Both the position numbers and the translations under genes were made by a program. From the NCBI GenBank assembly GCA_018649885.1, contig JABIHA010000056.1, forward strand, positions 1 to 64,000: a stretch of 64,000 nt of DNA, read 5' to 3'. This DNA is from Bacteriovoracaceae bacterium (lineage in GTDB: Bacteria > Bdellovibrionota > Bacteriovoracia > Bacteriovoracales > Bacteriovoracaceae). Below the pieces are notes generated by a model, which was not told the origin of the DNA, did no database searches, and saw only the letters and a list, made by a program, of their open reading frames with translations. This document shows, piece by piece, positions 1 through 7,581 of the stretch (positions are counted from its first letter, which is position 1; every line of letters starts with the position of its first letter).

Positions 1-2
1 AA

Positions 3-86
3 TTAGGATTTATTGACGATATAGAATATAAATTCACATCGGGAGAAAGCCCCTTTAACTTCCGAGTAGTTAAGAAAAACACATAG
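3..86 (+). CDS. C-terminal fragment of a truncated CDS
   Basis: The third frame is open from the window edge to a TAG at 84-86 and reads as 27 residues ending in FRVVKKNT. The composition (IDDIEYKF, then a basic end) looks like the last strand of a secreted or beta-rich protein, but nothing identifies a family. It could be a chance open frame, because only 84 bases are visible. No terminator follows directly; the next coding strand is the histone gene, which runs toward it. Confidence 0.4.
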   Translation, partial: LGFIDDIEYKFTSGESPFNFRVVKKNT

Positions 87-206
87 TGTAAAGTATGTGT
101 CGCTAATAAATAGTAAAGTATGTCTCGGAAAGTTCATGAATGGACCGGACTTAGACGAACGTGATGAATTTGGAAAACTTACACCTTTTTAAAATTTATT
201 TTGGGA

Positions 207-230
207 GGGCAAGGGCAACCGCCAACGGCA
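207..230. repeat. Degenerate hexamer cluster in intergenic DNA
   Basis: Two exact GGGCAA copies are followed by the degenerate hexamers CCGCCA and ACGGCA. The patch is much more GC-rich than its surroundings and lies between the truncated gene and the histone terminator. It resembles the GGGCGA/GGGCAA patches beside the CGTAAC array at 22329-22382, so both may come from the same short-repeat process. Function is unknown. Confidence 0.35.
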
Positions 231-250
231 ATAAAAAGGATAAGGTAGAA

Positions 251-285
251 AAAAAGCAAAAAAAAGAGGTGAATAAATTCACCTC
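251..285 (-). terminator. Intrinsic terminator of the histone gene
   Basis: The perfect inverted repeat GAGGTGA-ATAAAT-TCACCTC lies at 266-285. On the minus strand it is followed by a T-rich run (complement of the A tract at 251-265). It sits 34 bases after the stop codon of the histone gene, as expected of a rho-independent terminator. Confidence 0.75.
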
Positions 286-319
286 CCTTTTATTTCATAG
301 AAAAATTATTTAAATAATC

Positions 320-607
320 TTATGCCATGAAGTCGTGAGCTCTAACAGTTTTTCTACCGTTAGCTTTTGCTCTACAAGCAGCTTGATCAATCAACCAGTA
401 TACCCACTGATTAATTCCTTCAAGAGCGTCCCCTGAAACATTAAGCTTATGTGACTTAAGAGCTTCTTTAGTTTTGCTTCCAACTAGAAGCATTTCTTTT
501 GATCTTCTAGTACTTGTTGCTTTTCTAGCAGAAGTAGTTGTTTTTCTAGTTGTTGTCTTTGCTGGTGTTCTTCTTTTAGTAGTAGTTGCTTTTCTTTTAG
601 TAGCCAT
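320..607 (-). CDS. Bacterial histone-fold protein with basic N-terminal tail
   Basis: This 95-residue protein has two parts. Residues 1 to about 36 form a Lys/Arg/Thr/Ala-rich tail with no acidic residue before the SKEML junction, built from repeats such as KRRTPAKTTTRKTTT. Residues from about 40 form a single histone fold: helix 1 (SKTKEALKSH), loop 1 with NVSGDAL, a long helix 2, and the RKTV loop 2 followed by a short end with Asp (RAHDFMA). NGRKTV-x3-D matches the loop-2 signature of archaeal histones and of the Bdellovibrio singlet histone Bd0055, which also has a very short helix 3. It probably binds and compacts the nucleoid. A strong AAAAGGAGT Shine-Dalgarno precedes the ATG. It is transcribed alone with its own terminator. 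The family is clear; the role of the tail is inferred from composition. Confidence 0.85.
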   Translation of the reverse strand: MATKRKATTTKRRTPAKTTTRKTTTSARKATSTRRSKEMLLVGSKTKEALKSHKLNVSGDALEGINQWVYWLIDQAACRAKANGRKTVRAHDFMA

Positions 608-739
608 CTCGAAACTCCTTTTAATACCCCTAATTGAGGCTTTTATCGAAACACATTGTTTTTGTAATCAAAATATTAAATGCTACTCTTCTTTCACCTA
701 CAAGTGTTTTTTTGATCTTTTAGAAAAAAAAAGCGTTTT

Positions 740-1054
740 TTAGGCGTTTATAGGCCTAATAGTGATATTTCCCAGTATTTTGGCCCTGCATGTGAGTCTT
801 AAAGTCTGGGTTTTAAGCTCTGGATGTTTCTCATATACTGAATCTAAGGTGTTTTGTTCCACTGCACTTGCTTTTGAAATATTCTCAGCTCCCTCCAAAA
901 CTTCTACTTTGCATGAGCTGCAACTTCCTGCAAGGCATCCAGCGGGAAGCTTATAACCTTGATCTTCGACACCTTCCCAGATAACACTTCCCGAATTTAG
1001 CGAAAATTCTTTAGTAATTTCTCCAGATTGGCCTGCTAATGACACGATGGGCAT
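740..1054 (-). CDS. [2Fe-2S] plant-type ferredoxin
   Basis: A 104-residue soluble electron carrier. The cluster ligands are Cys40, Cys45, Cys48 (C-x4-C-x2-C in GCLAGSCSSCKV) and Cys89 (LTCRAK), the spacing of the plant/adrenodoxin superfamily. The beta-grasp strands around them, ending in GNITIRPI, fit the fold. Length is normal for the family. No redox partner is adjacent: the histone gene follows on the same strand and leucine dehydrogenase is divergent. The Shine-Dalgarno is poor (GAGAG about 10 bases before the ATG). A T9 run follows the stop codon on the coding strand, but I see no convincing stem. Confidence 0.85.
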   Translation of the reverse strand: MPIVSLAGQSGEITKEFSLNSGSVIWEGVEDQGYKLPAGCLAGSCSSCKVEVLEGAENISKASAVEQNTLDSVYEKHPELKTQTLRLTCRAKILGNITIRPINA

Positions 1055-1203
1055 ATAGATTTTGTCTCTCTCGTTTTATAAGGATTTGAGCTATTTAATC
1101 AACTTCAATCCCTATTGGTTTAAGAATTCCTTTTATCATTTGGGCATAAGCGCAAAAGGTCAATTATTTTTAGCGCGCAAGTTACCTTCAGGAGAATAAG
1201 CCT

Positions 1204-2319
1204 ATGTTAAGTTTTGAAAAACTGTACTCTATGGGGCATGAACAAGTTGTCTTCCTTAGTGATCCGTCTTGTGGACTTAAAGCTATTATAGCCGTGCATA
1301 ACACTACACTAGGGCCCGCTCTTGGTGGAACTAGGATGTGGCAATACAAAAGTGAGGAAGATGCTTTAGAGGACGTTTTGAGACTTTCTAAAGGCATGAC
1401 TTACAAAGCTGCAATTTCTGGACTCAATTTGGGTGGTGGAAAAGCAGTTCTAATTGGTGATCCAGACAAAGATAAGTCTGAAGCTCTTTTTAGATCTTAC
1501 GGAAGATATCTTGAGTCTCTTAATGGCAGATATATTACGGCAGAAGACGTCAATATAGGTGTTGCAGATATCGAGCATATTTTTACTGAAACAAGGAATG
1601 TTGTCGGTGTGGCAAAAATCCACGGTGGTTCTGGTAACCCAGCTCCTTTTACGGCTCTTGGTGTATTTAGAGGAATTGAAGCTTGTTGCTACAAAGTTTT
1701 TGGAACAAGAAGCCTCAGTGGAAGAACTGTGGCATTGCAAGGTGTTGGCTCTGTTGGGCAAAACCTTATGAAGCTTCTGACTGATGGTGGAGCTAAGATC
1801 TTCTTTACTGATATTAGTGAAAAAAATATTCAAACTGTTAAAGAGAATTTTCCAGAAGCTGAATATGTTGGTCCTGATGAAATCTATGACGTTGATGCTG
1901 ACATTTACACTCCTTGTGCACTTGGTGCAACTATCAATGATGCCACTATTGGCCGATTGAAAGTTAAAATAGTAGCAGGGGCCGCTAACAACCAATTAAA
2001 AGAAGACCGTCACGGTGCTGAGCTGAAAAGTCGCAATGTTTTATACGCTCCCGATTATTTAATTAATGCTGGAGGCCTAATGAATGTTTCTATTGAATTT
2101 GAAGGGTGGAGTGAAAACAAGTCTCTTCGAATGGTAGATACAATTTACGATACAACTCTTAGGATTTTTCAACTCTCTGATGAACAAAATATTCCAGTTA
2201 ATCAGGCCACTGATATTCTCGCTGAGAGAAGAATTAATGAAATCAAAAATATCAAAACAAGTTACTTGGGCAATGTTTCCCATAGATTCCCAGGAAGAAA
2301 AACTAGACATAACCTTTAA
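1204..2319 (+). CDS. ldh: Leucine dehydrogenase
   Basis: NAD-dependent oxidative deamination of leucine and related branched-chain amino acids to 2-oxoacids. The 371 residues match Bacillus-type leucine dehydrogenase almost throughout: TTLGPALGGTRMW, the catalytic Lys80 in LNLGGGK, the second active-site Lys68 (GMTYK), NGRYITAEDV, and a Rossmann motif GVGSVG in the C-terminal half followed by CALGATIND and GAANNQLK. The start is supported by CAGGAGAAT about 6 bases upstream. It stands alone and ends in a strong terminator overlapping its stop codon. The fused E1 of a branched-chain oxoacid dehydrogenase lies 6.6 kb downstream and would consume its products. The family also includes valine and phenylalanine dehydrogenases, so substrate range is inferred. 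Confidence 0.9.
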   Translation: MLSFEKLYSMGHEQVVFLSDPSCGLKAIIAVHNTTLGPALGGTRMWQYKSEEDALEDVLRLSKGMTYKAAISGLNLGGGKAVLIGDPDKDKSEALFRSYGRYLESLNGRYITAEDVNIGVADIEHIFTETRNVVGVAKIHGGSGNPAPFTALGVFRGIEACCYKVFGTRSLSGRTVALQGVGSVGQNLMKLLTDGGAKIFFTDISEKNIQTVKENFPEAEYVGPDEIYDVDADIYTPCALGATINDATIGRLKVKIVAGAANNQLKEDRHGAELKSRNVLYAPDYLINAGGLMNVSIEFEGWSENKSLRMVDTIYDTTLRIFQLSDEQNIPVNQATDILAERRINEIKNIKTSYLGNVSHRFPGRKTRHNL

Positions 2320-2350
2320 TTGAATTGTTAAAGGTTTTTTATTTTTTTTA
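2311..2350 (+). terminator. Intrinsic terminator overlapping the ldh stop codon
   Basis: AACCTTTAA (2311-2319) and TTAAAGGTT (2328-2336) form a perfect 9-bp stem with an 8-base loop, followed by TTTTATTTTTTTT. The TAA stop codon is the last triplet of the left arm. A second imperfect hairpin at 2352-2382 (ACCTGGAG against CTTCAGGT) may be a backup. Confidence 0.9.
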
Positions 2351-2537
2351 TACCTGGAGACTTTTGAATAAAAGCTTCAGGTTTCCTTTTGATACCCTAA
2401 TAATTTTACCTAAGTAGCTAATTCCCGACTTAATATGACCCCCAATTGGGAAAAATCTCTTCCATTGCCTAAAATCGACTCTGCACGTTAAAATTAATGA
2501 AAGTGAGGACCAGTAACTTGGTTATAGTTGATTAATT

Positions 2538-3722
2538 ATGTCAGTTAAACGAAAAGAAAAATTCATAAGTATCGTAGGGAGGATTGACCTCGGGGTGGCC
2601 TATACCCTTTTGAAGGTCTTTCTTGTGACGCTTTTGTGTTACGTGTTTACTCAAAGGGCACAGGCCCTCATTGGGTATGAAGATGCAATTTTTCCAGAAC
2701 CCATAGCCTCTGCAAGAGCACTGGCCATCGGGAATGCTTACGTTGCTGGTGCCAATGATTCAAATGCTGTGTATTACAACCCTGCTGGACTTGGTTCAGT
2801 GAAATGGTTTCACCTCCATCTAGAAAATTTTGCTTTTGAGGTAAATAAGAATTTGGGTAGGATGGGCGCAGGTGGAAATCTTCGAAATGCCAGTTCAAAT
2901 TTTTCCAGGATCACAAATATGGAGGGGATTAGGCAGGTCCTTTCAGTTAATCGAGATACAATTTATCACAGTAGATATCAATTCTTTCCCAATATAACCT
3001 CCAGGTTTTTTAGCCTTGGATATATGTATTCTAAAAAAACCAGAGCAATTATTGGGAAAGATCCCCCCGATGGAACTAAGGCACAATTTGAATATGCAGG
3101 GAGAACTGATCACGGTCCGGTTGCAGCAATAAATCTATCCGTAATGGGTGGTATTTTTAAATTAGGCGCCTCAGCGACTCTTCTCAATAGATCTGAGGTG
3201 AAAGGTGAGCAAGACTATGATGTTTCATTTGAAAAGACGGAGGAGAATTCATATAAGGGTGTAAGTCTTTATGGTGTTATCGGATCCAAGCTAACTCTTC
3301 CCGTTAGATTTCTTCCTACCTTTGCAGGGAAAATGAATAATGCTTTTAGACAAAGGTTCAGAAAAACTGGCGGAATTGATTCTCCTGACTATATTAAGCC
3401 TTCAGTAGATGTAGGTTTTTCAATTACTCCCCAAATAGGAAAAACATCTAGAATTCACTTAGAGGTAAATTACCGAGACATGTACCTAGAACATAAAGAT
3501 GTGGCTTCATCTAGAAGAATTGGTTTTGGTATGGAAATTGATTTGGCCAGAAGGTTTCACATAAGAGGTGGTTACGCCGATGGCTTTGGATCCGGTGGCA
3601 TTGGAATCAAAACTAAACCACTAGAAGTGGATATTACATCTTACTCAGTAGATCTAACCAACGACAGATACAAAGGCAAAGAGGATAGACGTTTCATGTT
3701 CTCCCTCTCCGCCGGAATTTAA
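2538..3722 (+). CDS. Outer-membrane beta-barrel protein, PorV/FadL-like
   Basis: 394 residues. A long basic N-terminus precedes a hydrophobic segment (about 20-38) ending in QRAQA, a probable signal peptide. The mature start has the pattern SARALAIGNAYVAGANDSNA followed by YYNPAGLG, typical of PorV/PorQ/FadL-type barrels in which an N-terminal hatch region carries the NPAGL signature. The rest alternates polar and aromatic strands and ends in FMFSLSAGI, a plausible C-terminal barrel strand. Substrate is unknown; hydrophobic-compound uptake or surface-protein export are options known for relatives. The ATG used has no good Shine-Dalgarno (GTGAGGA lies 26 bases upstream), so the start is uncertain. 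Confidence 0.65.
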   Translation: MSVKRKEKFISIVGRIDLGVAYTLLKVFLVTLLCYVFTQRAQALIGYEDAIFPEPIASARALAIGNAYVAGANDSNAVYYNPAGLGSVKWFHLHLENFAFEVNKNLGRMGAGGNLRNASSNFSRITNMEGIRQVLSVNRDTIYHSRYQFFPNITSRFFSLGYMYSKKTRAIIGKDPPDGTKAQFEYAGRTDHGPVAAINLSVMGGIFKLGASATLLNRSEVKGEQDYDVSFEKTEENSYKGVSLYGVIGSKLTLPVRFLPTFAGKMNNAFRQRFRKTGGIDSPDYIKPSVDVGFSITPQIGKTSRIHLEVNYRDMYLEHKDVASSRRIGFGMEIDLARRFHIRGGYADGFGSGGIGIKTKPLEVDITSYSVDLTNDRYKGKEDRRFMFSLSAGI

Positions 3723-3740
3723 TATCAACTGCAAAAATTC

Positions 3741-4406
3741 TTAATGAAAAATCATTTTGAAAACGGCTAGGACATTTTTATTGGTGTGCTTGACAGCTTT
3801 TTTCATGAACTTGTCCATGCTTGGGATGACAAAATTAGATTGATGTATGATTAGGGCACCGCTTTTGTCTCTGTAGAGTTTGATCGTACCTTTTCTTAAT
3901 TTTATTCCTACAGCTCCATTGTAATCAGCTTCGCCTGGAATTTTATAATGTCCCTTGATGTCGACCTCGTAGTTGTAAGTTTTGAGAGCACCATCTTTTG
4001 ATTTAACTTCTTTGTATCTTTCAACCTCTATGACTTTAACTTTATTAACAGGCCAAGGTGCTTTTACAGTAATATGTGAATAGTGAAGGATGGCATCCTT
4101 ATCTATGGCCTTCTTTGATACGAGTCCAAAAGACTTATTAAATTGAAGACCTTTTACACTGTCTGACCAAGTATCCCAGTCATCAAAATTAAAATAACGA
4201 GCGCCTACATCACTGGTGTTTACGTAGATGTGTGAATCTAGCTTTCCCCAGAGATCAGTTTGTACTGTTTTTGTTCCAGATAGTTTTACAAGTTTAGAAA
4301 CAGCGCACACACTACTTCCTTTTGAAAAACAATCTTTAGGTACGCTTAATGCAAATGCTGACGCATTCCATAGACACAAGATACATAATATCCCAAGTTT
4401 TCTCAT
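3741..4406 (-). CDS. Secreted protein, possibly START/SRPBCC-like
   Basis: 221 residues with a clear signal peptide (MRKLGILCILCLWNASAFA, cleavage before LSVPKD). The mature protein has two early cysteines (DCFSKGSSVC) that could form a disulfide. The stretch YVNTSDVGARYFNFDDWDTW followed by SDSVKG resembles the start of START/polyketide-cyclase-like lipid-binding domains, where a strand leads to a helix with a conserved W and SVKG-like turn. That is only a resemblance. It is monocistronic, convergent with the barrel gene 18 bases away, and no terminator is visible between them. Confidence 0.6.
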   Translation of the reverse strand: MRKLGILCILCLWNASAFALSVPKDCFSKGSSVCAVSKLVKLSGTKTVQTDLWGKLDSHIYVNTSDVGARYFNFDDWDTWSDSVKGLQFNKSFGLVSKKAIDKDAILHYSHITVKAPWPVNKVKVIEVERYKEVKSKDGALKTYNYEVDIKGHYKIPGEADYNGAVGIKLRKGTIKLYRDKSGALIIHQSNFVIPSMDKFMKKAVKHTNKNVLAVFKMIFH

Positions 4407-4515
4407 TGAATTTCCCCTTCTCTTCCATGGTTACAAAGTCCTAGTATCCGATGAGAGAAAGGCGGTGGGCAAGACGAATTGAACATTTTTCATAAAAAAA
4501 CGGTCGCAACGCCCT

Positions 4516-4544
4516 GCGTACAGTAGGCACTACGCTTCTTTTTT
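4516..4544 (+). terminator. Weak hairpin plus T tract in the 4407-4636 gap
   Basis: GCGTA (4516-4520) and TACGC (4531-4535) flank a 10-base loop and are followed by TTCTTTTTT. No + strand gene ends just upstream, so this could end a short transcript, attenuate transcription toward the radical SAM gene, or be chance. The rest of the gap holds a T-arm-like GAGGGTTCAAATCTCTC and the TAGGAGT Shine-Dalgarno of the next gene; no tRNA fold was found. Confidence 0.25.
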
Positions 4545-4636
4545 GATAGGTCTCTATCTTATTCTCGGTATTTAGAATTTTGAGGGTTCAAATCTCTCAC
4601 AAGTATGTACTTGAAACAAACCATTAGGAGTTATCA

Positions 4637-7345
4637 ATGTCACAAGCAGAGTCTTTGCGCCAAAACCCTTACAGCCAATTTTTAGATTCATTAGAAAAAC
4701 CAGCTAGGTATATTGGTGGAGAGCAAGATGAAATACAAAAGCAGTGGGACTCAACTAAGAGTAAAATTGCACTTTGTTTTCCTGATGTTTATGAAATCGG
4801 TATGAGCCATCTTGGTTTTAAGATTTTATATCAAGAGCTAAATGAATCTGAAGATGTATTAGCAGAAAGAGTTTTTGCTCCTTGGCCTGACTTAGAAAAA
4901 CAAATTAGAGAAAGAGAACTTCCACTGGTTAGCTTGGAGAGTTTTAGAGCGCTTCATGAATTCGATATTTTGGGTTTTTCACTTCAGTATGAAATGACCT
5001 ATACCAATATACTCAATATGCTAGAACTTGGAGGAGTAGCACTCTTTCAAAAAAATAGAACTGAAAATGATCCCTTTGTCATTTGTGGTGGGCCATGTGC
5101 AACTCACCCTGAACCAATTGCCGATTTTATGGACATGGTGGTTATTGGTGACGGTGAAGACCTATTTTTGAAGCTAGCAAAATTTATCTCTGACAGTAGA
5201 CTGGCCGGTAAAAATAGAAATGAAATCTTGAAATTAGTTTCAACCTGGAAAGGAATTTATGTTCCCTCACTATATGAAACTGAGATTGATGAGATGAGCG
5301 GTCTTGAAGTCGTTAGTGGTGAAAAACAAACGGAGAGATTTTTTATTGAATCTCTTAAAGATAGAGCGATACCTACAAGATCTCCGGTACCCCACTTAAC
5401 AGCTATTTTTGATAGATTTTCTGTTGAGTTATCTAGGGGATGCACAGAGGGTTGCCGGTTTTGCCAAGCTGGCATGATATATAGGCCAGTAAGAGAGAGA
5501 AGACCTGAAAAAGTTATCGACGCCGTAATGGAAGGAATGAAAAGAGGAGGCTTTGATGAAGCGTCTCTAACGTGTCTCTCTACAGCTGATTATTCTGCAG
5601 TTACTCCGCTGATCGTAAATCTTTTAGATAAAATGTCAGAAAAGAAAGCGAAACTTGGGATTAGCTCTCTTCGGGCCTATGGTCTTGATGAGAGAGTTTT
5701 CGAAAAATTAGCTGAAGTTAAAAATACCTCTCTTACCTTTGCTCCAGAAGCAGGCACGGAAAGAATGCGAAAGGTAATTAATAAAAATATTTCTGAAGAA
5801 GATTTGATGAAAACCACTGAGAATATATTTTCTCGTGGTTGGCAGAAAATGAAATTGTACTTCATGATTGGTTTGCCGACAGAGACCATGGATGACGTTG
5901 AAGGAATTATGCTAACCGGAAAAAAAGTTAGATCAACTGCCAGGTTTAAGTGTGGAGTAAAGAATCCACAAATAACAATTTCAGTTTCTACATTTGTTCC
6001 AAAGCCACACACTCCTTTTCAGTGGTCGGCAATGATTCCTCAAGAAGAGATAGTGGCAAAACAAAATAAACTGTGGGGTCTTGCAAAAGATCATAGGCTT
6101 AATTTCAGGAGGCATTTTTCAAAAGCTTCGATCATGGAAGGAGTTATTGCTAGAGGTGATAGAAGAGTAGGGCGAGTTATTTACCGCGCTTTTAAAAAGG
6201 GAGCTCGCTTTGATGGATGGGATGAAGGTTTTAAATATGACTTATGGATGGAGGCAGTCGCTGAAGAGGGGCTAGATATTCAGACATACCTTGGCACCCT
6301 TCCCATTAAAGGAAGATTACCATGGGATCATATTGATGTTGGGATTACTAAAAGGTTTTTAGAAATAGAATGGAAGAGAGCTGTAAAAGATCGTCTTTCT
6401 CCTCCATGTGGCAAAATCAATAAAATGTTAGTTCATCACACAAACCTCGAAGAGCTAGAAAAAGACTTTGGTATAGATAAGAAAAAGCTTGTCTGCTACC
6501 ACTGTGGAATAAAATGCGATTTGAAAGGCATGGTTGATGAAAGAAAGGAATATTTAGGAGAATTAGGAGCCAATAGCACTTCTTCTTTAGATACAGTAAA
6601 GAAAGAAGTTTCAGAAGAAGAAGTTATGGTAGCTCATAATGGTGTTAATGATAGTTGTATAAAATACAGGATTAACTTCTCTAAAATTGGATCGATCAGT
6701 TTTATTTCTCATCTAGATCTGCAAAAAGTCATGGCCAGAATTTTTAGAAGGGCAAATATAGAGGTCTCAAAAAGTAATGGGTTTAATAAACGACCACTTA
6801 TTTCTTTTGGACCTGCACTTACGCTCGGAGTTTCCTCACTATCAGAATTTTTTGATGTAAGGGTGCCTGAGCATTGGGGGAATCTTGATGATGTGCTAGG
6901 TAACCTACAACTTCACTCTGAGAAAGGGATTATTTTTAGAAGTATTAATGAAATTGATCTTAGAGCGCCTTCAATTCAAGAAATAGCCAAGGCCTATAAA
7001 TATTTTATCCCAATTGAGGGTGATATTGACCTGGATGAAGCTCTAGAAACGGTGATGAATCAAAATGAGATTATAATCAGCAGCTTTCATGCAAAGAAGA
7101 AAAAGCAAATTGAAAAAGACATAAGGCCCAGAATTGAGAGCTTGCAGGTGGGGGTCGTTGATTTAGACAAAGATACAATGACACTGATAGATGAGGTTTC
7201 ACCCATTATCGGAGAGAGAGGGTTCATGGCCTTGACTAAAGTTTTTGATGGAAGTTCAATAAAACCAATAGACCTAGTAAAAGGCTTAGGACAATTGGGA
7301 ATAAAAGCGAAAAAACCTATAAAACTTGAAGTAGTCTTACACTGA
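4637..7345 (+). CDS. B12-binding-type radical SAM protein fused to DUF2344
   Basis: 902 residues. Residues 1 to about 220 form a cobalamin-binding-like region (ALCFPDVYEIGMSHLGFKIL, FVICGGPCATHPEPIADFMD). Residues about 260-500 form the radical SAM core with Cys269, Cys273 and Cys276 (CTEGCRFC) as 4Fe-4S ligands. A CYHCGIKC patch precedes a C-terminal DUF2344 domain from about residue 675 (KYRINFSKIGSISFISHLDL). This matches the TIGR03960 plus TIGR03936 fusion known from several bacteria, where the parts may also be separate genes. Reaction and substrate are not known to me; an RNA- or ribosome-related modification has been suspected from gene neighbourhoods elsewhere, but that context is absent here. 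TAGGAGTT gives a good Shine-Dalgarno. Confidence 0.85.
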   Translation: MSQAESLRQNPYSQFLDSLEKPARYIGGEQDEIQKQWDSTKSKIALCFPDVYEIGMSHLGFKILYQELNESEDVLAERVFAPWPDLEKQIRERELPLVSLESFRALHEFDILGFSLQYEMTYTNILNMLELGGVALFQKNRTENDPFVICGGPCATHPEPIADFMDMVVIGDGEDLFLKLAKFISDSRLAGKNRNEILKLVSTWKGIYVPSLYETEIDEMSGLEVVSGEKQTERFFIESLKDRAIPTRSPVPHLTAIFDRFSVELSRGCTEGCRFCQAGMIYRPVRERRPEKVIDAVMEGMKRGGFDEASLTCLSTADYSAVTPLIVNLLDKMSEKKAKLGISSLRAYGLDERVFEKLAEVKNTSLTFAPEAGTERMRKVINKNISEEDLMKTTENIFSRGWQKMKLYFMIGLPTETMDDVEGIMLTGKKVRSTARFKCGVKNPQITISVSTFVPKPHTPFQWSAMIPQEEIVAKQNKLWGLAKDHRLNFRRHFSKASIMEGVIARGDRRVGRVIYRAFKKGARFDGWDEGFKYDLWMEAVAEEGLDIQTYLGTLPIKGRLPWDHIDVGITKRFLEIEWKRAVKDRLSPPCGKINKMLVHHTNLEELEKDFGIDKKKLVCYHCGIKCDLKGMVDERKEYLGELGANSTSSLDTVKKEVSEEEVMVAHNGVNDSCIKYRINFSKIGSISFISHLDLQKVMARIFRRANIEVSKSNGFNKRPLISFGPALTLGVSSLSEFFDVRVPEHWGNLDDVLGNLQLHSEKGIIFRSINEIDLRAPSIQEIAKAYKYFIPIEGDIDLDEALETVMNQNEIIISSFHAKKKKQIEKDIRPRIESLQVGVVDLDKDTMTLIDEVSPIIGERGFMALTKVFDGSSIKPIDLVKGLGQLGIKAKKPIKLEVVLH

Positions 7346-7348
7346 TCA

Positions 7349-7494
7349 CAGTTTAGTTTTCACGTGATCTTTATTCCAGCTTGGCGGCATATTTGATGCC
7401 AAAACTCTTCAACTTGCCACAGGGCTTGCCTTCAGAGCTTTGGCATCAAATCTACCACCAATCTGAAATAAATCTTCACATGAAAACTAAACTG
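7349..7494. repeat. Long imperfect inverted repeat (about 65-bp arms)
   Basis: The left arm begins CAGTTTAGTTTTCACGTGA and the right arm ends with its near complement TCACATGAAAACTAAACTG. By eye the arms pair over about 60-65 bases with roughly 80-85% identity, including a perfect ATTTGATGCCAAA block, around a loop of about 15-20 bases. It starts 3 bases after the stop codon of the radical SAM gene. There is no T tract, so it is not a normal terminator. It encodes no transposase and could be a MITE-like element or a structured 3' RNA. Confidence 0.75.
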
Positions 7495-7581
7495 CAACCA
7501 GTATAAAATAAATTAATAGGCGTTCCCAAAACAAGGACTTATGCCTATAATTTTAAAAAATCAATTTTAAAGGGGATACGG

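Noticed and set aside
137-193. 18-codon frame MNGPDLDERDEFGKLTPF
   Set aside because: The codons look gene-like, but there is no Shine-Dalgarno or neighbour support for such a short gene.
1450-1995. 181-residue open frame on the minus strand within ldh
   Set aside because: It lies wholly inside leucine dehydrogenase, whose motifs are intact; composition (Cys/Ser/Asn) is typical of a shadow.
4572-4600. T-arm-like GAGGGTTCAAATCTCTC suggesting a tRNA
   Set aside because: No matching acceptor, D or anticodon arms could be placed around it; judged to be chance.
7349-7494. Inverted repeat as an insertion sequence
   Set aside because: There is no transposase frame between the arms, and the loop is only about 15-20 bases.
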